Shown here in pieces: positions 1 to 8,382 of a stretch of 64,000 nt of DNA. The position numbers and the translations under genes are program-made. The notes beneath the pieces are model-generated. The model was not told the DNA's origin. It worked only from the letters and a program-made list of their open reading frames with translations, and made no database searches. The stretch comes from Lachnospira hominis (ex Liu et al. 2021). Its GTDB lineage: Bacteria > Bacillota > Clostridia > Lachnospirales > Lachnospiraceae. The stretch spans positions 62,001 to 126,000 of the forward strand of contig NZ_JACOPD010000006.1 in NCBI RefSeq assembly GCF_014287955.1, read 5' to 3'. Every line of letters starts with the position of its first letter. Position 1 is the first letter of the stretch.

Positions 1-78
1 GCGTAAGCCAATGGGGTTCTTTTAGAATAGAATAAATTTAATATTCCATTTATAGAATGTAAAGGAACTTATATTTAT

Positions 79-148
79 GCAGGCAACAAAATTGAGTCTG
101 CGTCCGCATGATAATCGGATGCCTGCCACGATAAATAGCTTTATCGTG
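79..148 (-). other. Two stem-loops at the 3' end of the DUF4097 gene
   Basis: Arms CACGATAAA (127-135) and TTTATCGTG (140-148) form a perfect 9-bp stem with a 4-base loop that includes the stop codon of the minus-strand gene. Next to it, GCAGGCA (79-85) pairs with TGCCTGC (120-126), with an inner TCCG/CGGA pairing. Neither is followed by a clear T-run on the minus strand, so a classical terminator is uncertain; 3'-end stabilisation or a repeat remnant is also possible. I see nothing else in bases 1-78. Confidence 0.45.
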
Positions 149-1022
149 CAAAGTCAAGGTTTATGGCACCATTGCTTGTCCGGGCATTGATAGTGTTTGA
201 AGTTGATGAATAAGATGAGTAATCGGTTGAATGGTTCTCACCATTTACTTTGACAGAACCGTTGCTCGTTTTTCCGTATATTGAATACTCTGATTCAGGA
301 CGGTTTACATCTATGTCAACAGAACCATTTGAAGTTTTTGCTGTGAATGAGTCCTTTATAAGACCGGCAACTTCTATTTTTCCATTGGAGGTTTTTAGAT
401 TTGAATCTCCGCTGAAATTTCCATTAAGACTGATAAGACCATTTGAAGTCTTTATCTGAGTCTGTTTTGAAACGGAAAGATTATTTAATTTAATAGCACC
501 GTTACTTGTTTCAATATTTAAAAATTCAGTATTTAATGCACAGTCTGACTTTATGGCACTGTTATCAGTGTTTATTTTAATTGAACTGATAAGTGGGGAA
601 CCGGCAGGCACATAAATAGTTATTGAATTATCAAGTGATTTGAATAACAGATTAATGATGCCGACCATTTCCCAGCCTGAATGAGCTGCCTGCGTTACTG
701 AGATTTTACCATTTGATGTATTTATTTCAGGTGTATTTTTATAATAATTGTATGTTGTAACAATGCCCCATTTATCGTTTTCTGAAGGCACAAATTTGAT
801 AGCTGCGTTTGAAACATTGATATCTATTGCATTGATATCTGTTATATCATATGCTTCATAAGTATAGGTATCTTTTTGCGGCACAATTCTGATTCCGTGA
901 GATGTCCAGTCGATAAATATGCCACTTTTGGCACCGGCAAGAATCCCGGATATGGCAAGGATGGCACCTATAGCAAACATTATGCCTGCTGTTATACATG
1001 CGATTTTTGTGAATTTTTTCAT
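141..1022 (-). CDS. DUF4097 family beta-repeat membrane-anchored protein
   Basis: A 293-residue protein with a short basic start and one hydrophobic segment (about residues 7-31), then a long beta-repeat region. Its hallmark is a recurring T-S-N-G motif about every 15-25 residues, typical of the DUF4097/DUF4098 putative adhesin beta-helix fold. The N-terminal helix probably anchors it in the membrane with the repeats outside. The ATG overlaps the stop of the DUF1700 gene by 4 bases (ATGA), so the two are translationally coupled. In related Firmicutes the PadR-DUF1700-DUF4097 trio responds to envelope stress. That role here is inference, and the ligand of the beta-repeat is unknown. Confidence 0.85.
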   Translation of the reverse strand: MKKFTKIACITAGIMFAIGAILAISGILAGAKSGIFIDWTSHGIRIVPQKDTYTYEAYDITDINAIDINVSNAAIKFVPSENDKWGIVTTYNYYKNTPEINTSNGKISVTQAAHSGWEMVGIINLLFKSLDNSITIYVPAGSPLISSIKINTDNSAIKSDCALNTEFLNIETSNGAIKLNNLSVSKQTQIKTSNGLISLNGNFSGDSNLKTSNGKIEVAGLIKDSFTAKTSNGSVDIDVNRPESEYSIYGKTSNGSVKVNGENHSTDYSSYSSTSNTINARTSNGAINLDFAR

Positions 1023-1636
1023 TGGATACCTGCCTTTCCGGAATAAGCTTTACGTGTTTTCCTTTTTTCAATAAATTTTTTGATTTTTTTGATTATAAAT
1101 GAAATAAGATTCTTTGTTCCGAGTATCATCCATATAAGAAGCAAAGAAAATAAAATTCCCACAGCACACAATACAAGTCCGGCTCCGATAAGCATTGTCC
1201 CGGTTGGAACATGTGTAAAAAGCGTAGGAAAGCCAGCTGCAAAAACAAGCAGACCTGCAAATATAAGGCATATTCCTACAACTCCTGCAGAAAATATAAG
1301 GCTCAAAATAACCATGAAAAGCGAAAAAATAAGTGATAATATAACAATTCCGGCTGTGAACCATATCGGGCATGTAAGCACAGCAATAATTGCTATAATG
1401 ACAGCTTTTGATGTGTTATTTTCATTGACAGGCTGCTGATAATTAATTCCATAGCTGCTGCATATCTTGGCTGCCAGCTGTTCGGGTGTTCCCAGCTCTG
1501 CCATAACAGATGCAAAGTTTTCTTCTCCTGCATCATCAAAATATTCCCTGTAATATTGCATTGTATTCTGTGCTTCGACAGGTGGAAGCTGCGATATACA
1601 ATATTGCAGTCTGGTAAGATATTCTTCCTTGTTCAT
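1019..1636 (-). CDS. DUF1700 (HAAS-domain) membrane protein
   Basis: A 205-residue protein. Residues 1-60 form the charged helical HAAS/DUF1700 domain (N-K-E-E-Y-L start, G-T-P-E-Q-L-A near residue 50). Residues about 75-180 hold several consecutive hydrophobic helices, and the tail is strongly basic. Family members sit with PadR regulators and DUF4097 proteins and are thought to act as membrane partners of the same response; the mechanism is not established. Its Shine-Dalgarno AAGGAGG (complement of 1644-1650, 7 bases from the ATG) is the last copy of a short repeat that has also expanded inside the end of padR. The start overlaps the padR stop as ATGA. Confidence 0.85.
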   Translation of the reverse strand: MNKEEYLTRLQYCISQLPPVEAQNTMQYYREYFDDAGEENFASVMAELGTPEQLAAKICSSYGINYQQPVNENNTSKAVIIAIIAVLTCPIWFTAGIVILSLIFSLFMVILSLIFSAGVVGICLIFAGLLVFAAGFPTLFTHVPTGTMLIGAGLVLCAVGILFSLLLIWMILGTKNLISFIIKKIKKFIEKRKTRKAYSGKAGIQ

Positions 1637-2079
1637 CCCAAATCCTCCTTGTTTTGCGAAGCAAAATCCGAGTCCATTGACGAGGAGAGGATTTTAGCCT
1701 CCTTGTTTTGCGAAGCAAAATCCGAGTCCATTGACGAGGACATGGCATGCGGGCATGCCTTGATTTTAGCCTCCTTGTTTATAAGAATTCCATCGAGTCT
1801 TTCTTTATAGGAAATCCATTCGTTACGCAAAAAAATAAGCTGCGATTTTCCGTAATCAGTCAGCACATAATACCGTCGGTTGCGTCCGTTGAATGGCTGG
1901 TCGTAGGTTGAAAGAAGCCCGTCTTTAGTTAGTCTTCTAAGAACCGGGTACAGCGTGGATTCTGAAATATCGACAACAGATTTTACTTTCTGCGTGAGTG
2001 CATATCCGTACAGTGGTTCTTCTTCCAAAGCTGATAAAACACAGGCATCAAGTAGTGCAGAACCAATCTGAAATACCAT
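1633..2079 (-). CDS. PadR family transcriptional regulator with repeat-derived C-terminus
   Basis: Residues 1-100 form a typical PadR winged helix (start M-V-F-Q-I-G-S-A-L-L-D, then Y-G-Y-A-L, S-E-S-T-L-Y-P-V-L-R-R-L recognition region, Y-Y-V-L-T wing). I chose the internal ATG at 2079 because PadR proteins begin there and the AAAGGAG site is 11 bases away; the ATG at 2100 directly abuts that site. After the usual C-terminal helix, the last 40 or so residues are not PadR-like: N-K-E-A-K-I followed by S-S-S-M-D-S-D-F-A-S-Q occurs twice, encoded by an in-frame 54-base repeat. It heads the operon and probably represses its own promoter. Confidence 0.85.
   Translation of the reverse strand: MVFQIGSALLDACVLSALEEEPLYGYALTQKVKSVVDISESTLYPVLRRLTKDGLLSTYDQPFNGRNRRYYVLTDYGKSQLIFLRNEWISYKERLDGILINKEAKIKACPHAMSSSMDSDFASQNKEAKILSSSMDSDFASQNKEDLG
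1644..1780 (-). repeat. In-frame tandem repeat carrying a Shine-Dalgarno site and hairpins
   Basis: A 43-base unit is present identically at 1644-1686 and 1698-1740 (period 54), and its first 11 bases recur at 1770-1780. Each full copy contains the palindromic arms TTTTGC and GCAAAA. Between copy two and the partial copy lies a second hairpin (GGCATGC and GCATGCC, about 1744-1759), which copy one lacks. Read on the minus strand, every copy begins with AACAAGGAGG, and the copy nearest the DUF1700 start supplies that gene's ribosome site. It looks like an inserted and duplicated small structured element. A genome search would show whether it is a family. Confidence 0.85.
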
Positions 2080-2110
2080 AGATATCAAAACTCCTTTCAT
2101 ATAAAAATTT

Positions 2111-2141
2111 CAACAATATTATATGTTGTATAGTATTGTTG
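2111..2141 (-). promoter_or_regulatory. Inverted repeat, likely PadR operator
   Basis: Perfect 8-base arms CAACAATA (2111-2118) and TATTGTTG (2134-2141) flank an AT-rich centre containing ATATGTTGTAT. The repeat lies between the predicted -10 element and the padR start, where an autorepressor would block transcription. PadR proteins usually bind such dyads at their own promoters. Assignment to this PadR is inference. Confidence 0.5.
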
Positions 2142-2146
2142 GAATT

Positions 2147-2175
2147 ATATTATAATATATGGTTTAATATGTCAA
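2147..2175 (-). promoter_or_regulatory. Predicted sigma-A promoter of the padR operon
   Basis: On the minus strand, TTGACA (2175-2170) is followed after 17 bases by TAATAT (2152-2147). The spacing is optimal and the site faces padR. Confidence 0.6.
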
Positions 2176-2230
2176 TATTCTTTTTACAACACAGTTGAAG
2201 AAATCGTATTTGTACTGTAAAATTAATTTA

Positions 2231-2260
2231 TTGTGATAATATTTTTGAAATCATTAAATA
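2231..2260 (+). promoter_or_regulatory. Possible promoter of the cobalamin operon
   Basis: TTGTGA (2231-2236) and TAAATA (2255-2260) are 18 bases apart upstream of cobS. The region is AT-rich, so chance matches are likely. I found no cobalamin-riboswitch B12 box in the short leader before 2298. Confidence 0.3.
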
Positions 2261-2297
2261 TAAAGTAAAAATTTGTGATTAAAGAACAGGAGACTAT

Positions 2298-3059
2298 ATG
2301 TCAGTAATAAAGTCGTTAATATTAGCATTTTCAATGTATTCGAGAATTCCGGTGCCACATGTGTGGCTTGAAGAAAAGGATATGAAATATACGTTTGGGT
2401 TTTTCCCGCTTGTCGGAGTGGTTATTGGTGCACTTTTTTCAGGGTGGCTTATTTTTGCAAGAAAGTTTTGCATTGGAACGATTACATCGATGTGTGTTTC
2501 TGGTGTTTTTTTGCTGCTTATAACTGGTGGAATTCATATTGATGGATATATGGATACGATGGATGCTGTCCATTCATATGGAGACCGTGAGAAAAAATTA
2601 GAGATTCTTAAAGATTCACATATTGGAGCATTTGCTGTTATTATGCTTGTTACATATGTACTTGCAGCAGCGGGTGCATTTTCATATATTTTTGAAAATA
2701 AAAATACGGATATATTTATTATTATGGGGTGTGTTTTTTATCTTTCAAGAATATCAAGTGCATTTGCAGCAGTTAATTTTAAAAGTGCAAGAAATGGCGG
2801 AATGCTTAACAGTGTTGTGCGGTCTGTGTCCGGAAATGTTGTGAATATAATGATACTTTTAAATTATATTATATGTATTGCAATTATGACTTATGTTAAT
2901 GCTTTTGCAGCTGCATTGTGCCTTATTGTGCAGGCTGCAGTGCTTGTTTATTACAGGATATGGTCATATAAAATATTTGGCGGTGTGACAGGAGACCTTG
3001 CGGGCTGGTTTTTGTGCATGAGTGAATTGTGCTGCATGATAGTGCTTGCATTTGTTTAG
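2298..3059 (+). CDS. cobS: Adenosylcobinamide-GDP ribazoletransferase (cobalamin synthase)
   Basis: CobS joins alpha-ribazole (or its phosphate) to adenosylcobinamide-GDP, the last nucleotide-loop step of cobalamin assembly, in the membrane. The 253-residue protein is of usual length and mostly hydrophobic, with several membrane helices. The family signature is visible around residues 75-90 as G-G-I-H-I-D-G-Y-M-D-T-M-D-A, where the aspartates bind Mg and the GDP substrate. The near C-terminal G-G-V-T-G-D-L-A-G also matches CobS. The start follows ACAGGAGA at good spacing. It is the first gene of the late cobalamin cluster; cobU-like follows within 20 bases. Confidence 0.93.
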   Translation: MSVIKSLILAFSMYSRIPVPHVWLEEKDMKYTFGFFPLVGVVIGALFSGWLIFARKFCIGTITSMCVSGVFLLLITGGIHIDGYMDTMDAVHSYGDREKKLEILKDSHIGAFAVIMLVTYVLAAAGAFSYIFENKNTDIFIIMGCVFYLSRISSAFAAVNFKSARNGGMLNSVVRSVSGNVVNIMILLNYIICIAIMTYVNAFAAALCLIVQAAVLVYYRIWSYKIFGGVTGDLAGWFLCMSELCCMIVLAFV

Positions 3060-3076
3060 AAGGGAGATTTTTGCTT

Positions 3077-3454
3077 ATGAAATTGTATGTAGGCGGGGCA
3101 TGGCAAGGAAAATGTGACTATGTTTCGGGTAAATTTCAAAATAAACCGACAATTGTGCAGGGAGACAGATGTACAAAGGAAGATATGAAAAGTGCAGACA
3201 TAATTAATCATTTTCATGAGTATGTTTACAGATGCGTTCAGAATGGCGATGGCATGGACGATTTTGCGGAATGGATATATGAAGTTAATCCATCAGTCTG
3301 CATTATATGTGATGAAGTTGGGAGTGGAATTGTCCCGATTGATAAAAATATGCGTGATTACAGGGAACTTGTAGGAAGAGTATTATGCAGGCTTGCACAA
3401 AAATCTGATGAAATGGAGAGGATTACCTGCGGTGTAGGGATGAGAATAAAATGA
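3077..3454 (+). CDS. Short CobU-like cobinamide kinase / guanylyltransferase homologue
   Basis: The ATG at 3077 is preferred over the upstream frame start because an AGGGAG site precedes it; this gives 125 residues. The N-terminus has a P-loop-like G-G-A-W-Q-G-K. The C-terminus (I-I-C-D-E-V-G-S-G-I-V-P, then a Y-R-E-L-V-G-R-V-N/L-like stretch) matches the end of CobU. Canonical CobU is about 170-180 residues, so the middle part, which normally carries the guanylylated histidine region, is reduced. CobU phosphorylates adenosylcobinamide and transfers GMP to it. Position between cobS and cobC supports a nucleotide-loop role, but whether both activities remain is open. Confidence 0.7.
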   Translation: MKLYVGGAWQGKCDYVSGKFQNKPTIVQGDRCTKEDMKSADIINHFHEYVYRCVQNGDGMDDFAEWIYEVNPSVCIICDEVGSGIVPIDKNMRDYRELVGRVLCRLAQKSDEMERITCGVGMRIK

Positions 3455-4059
3455 AAATAGTATTAATCAGACACGGAATGACCGAGGGAAATGTCAGCAG
3501 AAGATATATTGGAATCACAGATGAGAATCTTTGCCCCAAAGGGCAGCAAATATTAAATGAAAATATAAAAAGTAGAAAGTATCCAATGGCAGACATTGTG
3601 TTTTCAAGTACGATGAAAAGATGTGTCCAGACGGCAAAAATCATTTATCCGGAAAAGGATATTTTAAAAGAAGAACTTCTAAAAGAATGTGATTTTGGAA
3701 TTTTTGAGGGGAAAAATTATATGGAGCTGTCGGACGAGCCTTTGTATCAGCAATGGATTGACAGTGGAGGAAGCAATACATTTCCGGGTGGTGAGAATCC
3801 TTATGGTTTCAGGAAGCGGAGTGTTGAAGGTTTTTATAAATGTATGGATTTTGTATACAGGATGAATTGCGAAGATAAGAAAATTGAAACTGTTGCGTTT
3901 GTTGTGCATGGGGGGACAATAATGTCAGTTATGAGCAATGCCTTTGGCGGAGATTATTATGATTATTCCTGCAGAAATGGCAGTGGATATATATTGGAGT
4001 GTAAGTTTGATGAAAATAATTTATTACATTATTCCGGTTATTGCGGGCTGGATTCTTGA
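3451..4059 (+). CDS. cobC: Histidine phosphatase family protein, probable alpha-ribazole phosphatase
   Basis: A 202-residue member of the phosphoglycerate-mutase-like histidine phosphatases. The catalytic R-H-G motif is at the start (L-I-R-H-G-M-T-E-G-N), a C-D-F-G-I-F-E-G motif follows near residue 76, and the second catalytic histidine lies in F-V-V-H-G-G-T-I. In cobalamin synthesis CobC removes the phosphate from alpha-ribazole-5'-phosphate. The substrate assignment rests on context: the gene overlaps the cobU-like stop (ATGA) and the following cbiB starts inside its 3' end. Confidence in the fold is very high, in the exact substrate moderate. Confidence 0.82.
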   Translation: MKIVLIRHGMTEGNVSRRYIGITDENLCPKGQQILNENIKSRKYPMADIVFSSTMKRCVQTAKIIYPEKDILKEELLKECDFGIFEGKNYMELSDEPLYQQWIDSGGSNTFPGGENPYGFRKRSVEGFYKCMDFVYRMNCEDKKIETVAFVVHGGTIMSVMSNAFGGDYYDYSCRNGSGYILECKFDENNLLHYSGYCGLDS

Positions 4060-5011
4060 CCTGATTATAGGAGATCCGCACTGTATTTATCATCCGGTAA
4101 GGCTGATAGGATGGCTTATCGGAAAACTTGATAAAATGCTTTATAAGGACACAGACAGCAACCGGAAAAAATATTATAAAGGTATGCTTCTCTGGGTACT
4201 TGTGATGCTGGCAACAGGTGGAGTGACAGCGGCTGGTCTTTATATTTTTTATCGTATAAATGTGACAGCAGGGCTTATTGCTGAGTCGGTTATGTGTTAT
4301 CAGCTTATTGCAGCAAAATCATTAAAAGATGAAAGCATGAAAGTGTATTACAGACTAAAAGAAAATAATATTGAAAAAGCCAGATATGCAGTATCGATGA
4401 TTGTAGGAAGAGATACAGAAAAACTTGATGAGACAGGAATAACAAAGGCTGCGGTTGAGACAGTTGCGGAAAATACATCTGACGGAATTGCAGCACCATT
4501 GTTTTACATTGTATTTTTCGGAGCAGCAGGTGGATTTATGTACAAAGCGGTTAATACAATGGATTCAATGATTGGATATAAAAATGACAAATATATGTAT
4601 TTTGGAAGATTTGCGGCAAAATCAGATGATGTTGTCAATTTTATTCCGGCACGGCTTGCATCATGGATTATGATTGCAGCTACAGGGGTTGTGCAGATAT
4701 TTTCAAAAGATAAAAAATACAACATGAAAGATGCATTAAGAATTTACAGGCGTGACAAACATAATCATTCAAGCCCGAATTCGGCACATACGGAATCAGT
4801 CTGTGCCGGTGCATTGGGAGTAAGGCTTGCCGGTGATAATTATTATTTTGGGAAACTTGTGAAAAAGCCGTATATCGGTGATGACAGCCGTCCGGTAGAG
4901 ATTGAAGATATAAAAAGAGCAAATATTCTTTTATATGTCACAACATTTTTATGTATTATCATGGTTGTAGCTGTAAGAATTATTATATTTTTGGGAAGGA
5001 TGTGTGTCTGA
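4010..5011 (+). CDS. cbiB: Adenosylcobinamide-phosphate synthase
   Basis: CbiB (CobD in the aerobic nomenclature) attaches the aminopropanol arm to adenosylcobyric acid, at the membrane. The start at 4010 fits the family opening (hydrophobic I-P-V-I-A-G-W-I-L-D-L-I-I-G-D-P, then H-P-V-R-L-I-G) and has GGAG 10 bases upstream; earlier in-frame codons would extend into cobC without family similarity. Other conserved blocks are D-G-I-A-A-P-L-F-Y and N-S-A-H-T-E-S-V-C-A-G-A-L. The protein is 333 residues with several membrane helices. It overlaps cobC by 50 bases and touches cobQ (TGATG), consistent with tight coupling. Confidence 0.92.
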   Translation: MKIIYYIIPVIAGWILDLIIGDPHCIYHPVRLIGWLIGKLDKMLYKDTDSNRKKYYKGMLLWVLVMLATGGVTAAGLYIFYRINVTAGLIAESVMCYQLIAAKSLKDESMKVYYRLKENNIEKARYAVSMIVGRDTEKLDETGITKAAVETVAENTSDGIAAPLFYIVFFGAAGGFMYKAVNTMDSMIGYKNDKYMYFGRFAAKSDDVVNFIPARLASWIMIAATGVVQIFSKDKKYNMKDALRIYRRDKHNHSSPNSAHTESVCAGALGVRLAGDNYYFGKLVKKPYIGDDSRPVEIEDIKRANILLYVTTFLCIIMVVAVRIIIFLGRMCV

Positions 5012-6573
5012 TGGCAAAAAATCTTATGATACAGGGGACAATGTCCAATGCGGGGAAAAGCATTGTGACAGCCGGGATTTTAAGAGTCCTTAAACAGGAT
5101 GGCTACAGAGTGGCTCCGTTTAAATCACAGAATATGGCACTCAATTCATATATAACAAAAGATGGGTTTGAGATGGGACGTGCACAGGTTATGCAGGCAG
5201 AAGCAGCCGGAACAGAGCCAGATGTCAGCATGAATCCGATTCTTTTAAAACCTACAAGCGATGTAGGCTCGCAGGTGATTGTAAATGGAATTCCGTTAAA
5301 AAATATGCCGGCTTCAGAGTATTTTAAGTATAAGACAAAACTTATTCCTGATATTATGAATGCATATGAGAAACTTGATAAAGCTTATGATGTAGTTGTA
5401 ATCGAAGGTGCGGGCAGCCCTGCCGAGATAAATCTGAAAAAAAACGACATTGTTAATATGGGCATGGCAAAACTTGTTGATGCACCGGTGCTGCTTGTTG
5501 GTGATATAGACCGTGGCGGTGTGTTTGCACAGCTTGTTGGAACGATTATGCTTCTTGAAGAAGAAGAGAAAAGGCGTATTAAAGGTCTTGTTATTAATAA
5601 GTTCAGAGGTGACAAAAAGATATTGGAACCGGGACTTGTACAGCTTACAGATATATGCAGAATTCCAGTTGCGGGAGTAATTCCATATATGTATCTTGAT
5701 ATAGATGATGAGGACAGTCTTTCAGAGAGGCTTGATAATGGTGAAAGCTATGATAGCACAGAGGAAGTGCTTGTTGATATTGCGGTTATAAAACTTCCGC
5801 ATATATCTAATTTTACAGATTTTAACGCACTTGAATCATCGAATGGTGTGCATGTCAGGTATGTAAATGACGTGTCACGTTTTGGAAACCCGGATTTCGT
5901 TATTATTCCCGGGACTAAAAATACAATAGGTGATATGAAGTGGTTAAGACAGAGTGGGCTGGAAAACTGCATTTTAAAAGCGGCATCGACAGATATACCG
6001 GTTATGGGTGTATGCGGCGGTTTTCAGATGCTTGGAATGTATATAAGTGATGAAGATGGTACTGAGGCAGGCGGAAATATAAGAGGAATCGGACTTCTTC
6101 CCGTTGTTACAGAATTTTCATCAAAGAAACACCAGACCAGAACACAGGCGGTTATATGTGCGTCAGAACACGGGATGATGTGGGATGCTGCAGGTATATG
6201 GGAAAATCTAAATGGAATTAAAGTATCAGGATATGAAATTCATATGGGTGAGAGCACGATTCTTGATTCGTCAGAGGATGACGGATTTTATGGAATTGTG
6301 AGTACTGGCCGGCCATTTTCTGTTTTATCAGACGGAAAAGAGGATGGCTGTGTGAATGGAAATGTATGTGGTACATATATTCATGGGATTTTTGATAATG
6401 AAGAGTTTCTTTTAAAGCTGCTTAAATCAATTTGTGAAAGAAAAGGAATTACATATGAAGCAGATAATGTTATAAGTGTCAAAAAAAGAAAAGAAAAAGA
6501 GTATGATAAGCTTGCAGATATGATTCGCACAAATATGGATATTGAAATGGTTTATAAAATAATCGGATTGTAA
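5011..6573 (+). CDS. cobQ: Cobyric acid synthase (glutamine-hydrolysing)
   Basis: CobQ/CbiP amidates the b, d, e and g side chains of adenosylcobyrinic a,c-diamide using glutamine and ATP. The 520-residue product has an N-terminal dethiobiotin-synthetase-like domain (M-I-Q-G-T-M-S-N-A-G-K-S P-loop, then A-P-F-K-S-Q-N-M-A-L-N-S) and a C-terminal type-1 glutamine amidotransferase domain with V-C-G-G-F-Q-M-L-G, where Cys335 is the probable nucleophile, and a late G-T-Y-I-H-G-I-F-D histidine. The ATG at 5011 overlaps the cbiB stop and has GGAAGGA upstream; 20 in-frame residues upstream of it belong to the cbiB reading region. Confidence 0.95.
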   Translation: MAKNLMIQGTMSNAGKSIVTAGILRVLKQDGYRVAPFKSQNMALNSYITKDGFEMGRAQVMQAEAAGTEPDVSMNPILLKPTSDVGSQVIVNGIPLKNMPASEYFKYKTKLIPDIMNAYEKLDKAYDVVVIEGAGSPAEINLKKNDIVNMGMAKLVDAPVLLVGDIDRGGVFAQLVGTIMLLEEEEKRRIKGLVINKFRGDKKILEPGLVQLTDICRIPVAGVIPYMYLDIDDEDSLSERLDNGESYDSTEEVLVDIAVIKLPHISNFTDFNALESSNGVHVRYVNDVSRFGNPDFVIIPGTKNTIGDMKWLRQSGLENCILKAASTDIPVMGVCGGFQMLGMYISDEDGTEAGGNIRGIGLLPVVTEFSSKKHQTRTQAVICASEHGMMWDAAGIWENLNGIKVSGYEIHMGESTILDSSEDDGFYGIVSTGRPFSVLSDGKEDGCVNGNVCGTYIHGIFDNEEFLLKLLKSICERKGITYEADNVISVKKRKEKEYDKLADMIRTNMDIEMVYKIIGL

Positions 6574-6593
6574 ATGGAGGGAGAAATATAAGC

Positions 6594-7163
6594 ATGATTA
6601 AAGATAAGGATATGGCAGATAAAATCCAGATGAAAAAAGAAACAGGGCTTGTACATATTTATACAGGGGACGGCAAAGGAAAGACTACAGCAGCAGCCGG
6701 TCTTGCACTCAGAGCCGCAGGCAGAGGGCTAAAGGTCATATTTGCACAGTTTATGAAAGGGAGAGCAAGCGGGGAAGTTGATGCATTAGCACAGATACCG
6801 GACGTAATGGTTTTAAGGGCTTCAAAAGACTATGGATTTTACAGCAGAATGAGTGAAGCTGATAGAAATATGCAGAAAAAAGAACATGACAGTATATTGG
6901 ATACTATTTTTGAACATGTATACAAAAAACATGATGTGAGCGTTGTTGTCCTTGATGAACTTGCATCTGCTTATGAATATAATCAGGTTGACAGGGCAAA
7001 AACAGGTTATCTTCTGGAAAACCATGAAGGCGTTGAGATTGTGATTACCGGAAGAAATCCGGATGAGGCACTAATCAGGCATGCGGATTATATTACGGAA
7101 ATGAAAAAAATAAAGCATCCGTTTGATCTGGGAATTTCTGCGAGAGAAGGCATAGAATATTAA
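6594..7163 (+). CDS. cobO: Cob(I)yrinic acid a,c-diamide adenosyltransferase
   Basis: CobO/BtuR type ATP:corrinoid adenosyltransferase, which puts the 5'-deoxyadenosyl ligand on the corrin cobalt. At 189 residues it has the normal length. The P-loop G-D-G-K-G-K-T-T is at about residues 25-32, followed by A-A-A-G-L-A-L-R-A; V-V-L-D-E-L near residue 120 is the Walker-B-like strand, and V-I-T-G-R-N-P matches the C-terminal part of the family. A GGAGGGAG site precedes the ATG. It lies 20 bases after cobQ and closes the cluster; no cobT or early cbi genes are visible here, so this set suits salvage or late steps. Confidence 0.93.
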   Translation: MIKDKDMADKIQMKKETGLVHIYTGDGKGKTTAAAGLALRAAGRGLKVIFAQFMKGRASGEVDALAQIPDVMVLRASKDYGFYSRMSEADRNMQKKEHDSILDTIFEHVYKKHDVSVVVLDELASAYEYNQVDRAKTGYLLENHEGVEIVITGRNPDEALIRHADYITEMKKIKHPFDLGISAREGIEY

Positions 7164-7166
7164 AAT

Positions 7167-7205
7167 GTTAATGAAAAATACTTCATTAACTTATGCGAAA
7201 GCATA
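7167..7205 (+). other. Two adjacent hairpins after cobO
   Basis: GTTAATGAA (7167-7175) pairs perfectly with TTCATTAAC (7182-7190). Immediately after, TATGC (7192-7196) pairs with GCATA (7201-7205) around a GAAA tetraloop. No T-run follows, so a classical terminator is doubtful; transcript-end protection or a leuB leader structure are alternatives. Confidence 0.5.
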
Positions 7206-7296
7206 CATTAAAACAACTTGTAAAAATATAATAAATACGTTATTATAATATGAAAGTTAAAAACTAAGAATATATAGAAAGCTGGGTATAAATGAT

Positions 7297-8382
7297 ATGG
7301 GTTATAAGATAACATTGATTCCTGGAGATGGAATTGGTCCGGAGATAGTAAGAGAGGCAAGAAAGGTACTTGATGCTGTAGGTAAAAAATATGGTCATGA
7401 ATTTGATTATACTGAAATCCTTATGGGTGGATGTTCAATAGATGCTTATGGTGTGCCTCTCACAGAAGAAGCAGTTAATACGGCAAAAGCGTCAGATGCT
7501 GTTTTACTTGGTGCTGTCGGCGGCAATGTCGGTAATTCAAAGTGGTATGATGTGGCACCGAATTTAAGACCGGAGGCAGGTCTTTTGAAGATAAGAAAAG
7601 ATCTTGAACTTTTTGCAAACATACGTCCGGCTTATTTATATAGTGAATTAAAGGATGCATGTCCTTTAAAGGATGAGATAATCGGTGACGGATTTGATAT
7701 GGTTATAATGAGAGAACTTACAGGAGGTCTCTATTTTGGAGAGCGTCACACAGAATCAGTAAACGGTGTGATGACAGCAGTGGATACACTTACATATAAT
7801 GAAGAAGAAATCAGAAGAATCGCAATTAAAGGTTTTGAGATTGCAATGAAAAGAAGAAAGAAACTTGTCAGTGTTGATAAAGCAAATGTACTTGATTCTT
7901 CAAGACTCTGGAGAAAAGTTGTTGCTGAAGTGTCAAAGGATTATCCGGAAGTTGAAGTTACTAATATGCTTGTTGATAACTGTGCAATGCAGCTTGTAAT
8001 GAATCCTGGCCAGTTTGATGTAATTCTTACTGAAAATATGTTTGGTGATATCTTATCAGACGAAGCAAGCATGATAACAGGTTCTATCGGAATGCTTTCA
8101 AGTGCCAGCCTTGGAAAGACAAAACTTGGTCTTTATGAGCCTAGCCATGGTTCAGCACCTGATATTGCAGGAAAGAATATTGCTAATCCTATTGCCACAA
8201 TTCTTTCAGCTGCAATGATGTTGAGATACTCACTTGATCTTGACAAGGAAGCAGATGCTATTGAGGCAGCTGTTGCACAGGTTTTAAAAGAAAATTACAG
8301 AACAGTTGATATTATGTCTGAAGGAATGACACAGTGTACAACTACACAGATGGGCGACCTTATTGCTAATCATCTTGCGTAA
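7297..8382 (+). CDS. leuB: 3-isopropylmalate dehydrogenase
   Basis: LeuB oxidises and decarboxylates 3-isopropylmalate to 2-oxoisocaproate with NAD in leucine synthesis. The 361 residues carry the beta-decarboxylating dehydrogenase features: G-D-G-I-G-P-E-I at the start, [11 protein letters not shown] around residue 135, the V-D-K-A-N-V lysine-containing block, and the late [15 protein letters not shown]-binding motif. The E-L-T-G-G-L-Y-F-G form favours isopropylmalate over isocitrate. No leuA, leuC or leuD is in the window. The gene lies 105 bases before ilvD, so the three branched-chain genes may be co-transcribed. Confidence 0.95.
   Translation: MGYKITLIPGDGIGPEIVREARKVLDAVGKKYGHEFDYTEILMGGCSIDAYGVPLTEEAVNTAKASDAVLLGAVGGNVGNSKWYDVAPNLRPEAGLLKIRKDLELFANIRPAYLYSELKDACPLKDEIIGDGFDMVIMRELTGGLYFGERHTESVNGVMTAVDTLTYNEEEIRRIAIKGFEIAMKRRKKLVSVDKANVLDSSRLWRKVVAEVSKDYPEVEVTNMLVDNCAMQLVMNPGQFDVILTENMFGDILSDEASMITGSIGMLSSASLGKTKLGLYEPSHGSAPDIAGKNIANPIATILSAAMMLRYSLDLDKEADAIEAAVAQVLKENYRTVDIMSEGMTQCTTTQMGDLIANHLA

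Noticed and set aside
2101..2297. Cobalamin riboswitch upstream of cobS
   Set aside because: The leader is short and AT-rich and I found no B12 box or the expected stems.
7218..7249. Promoter of leuB
   Set aside because: TATAAT (7244-7249) is good, but the nearest TTGTAA (7218-7223) is 20 bases away.
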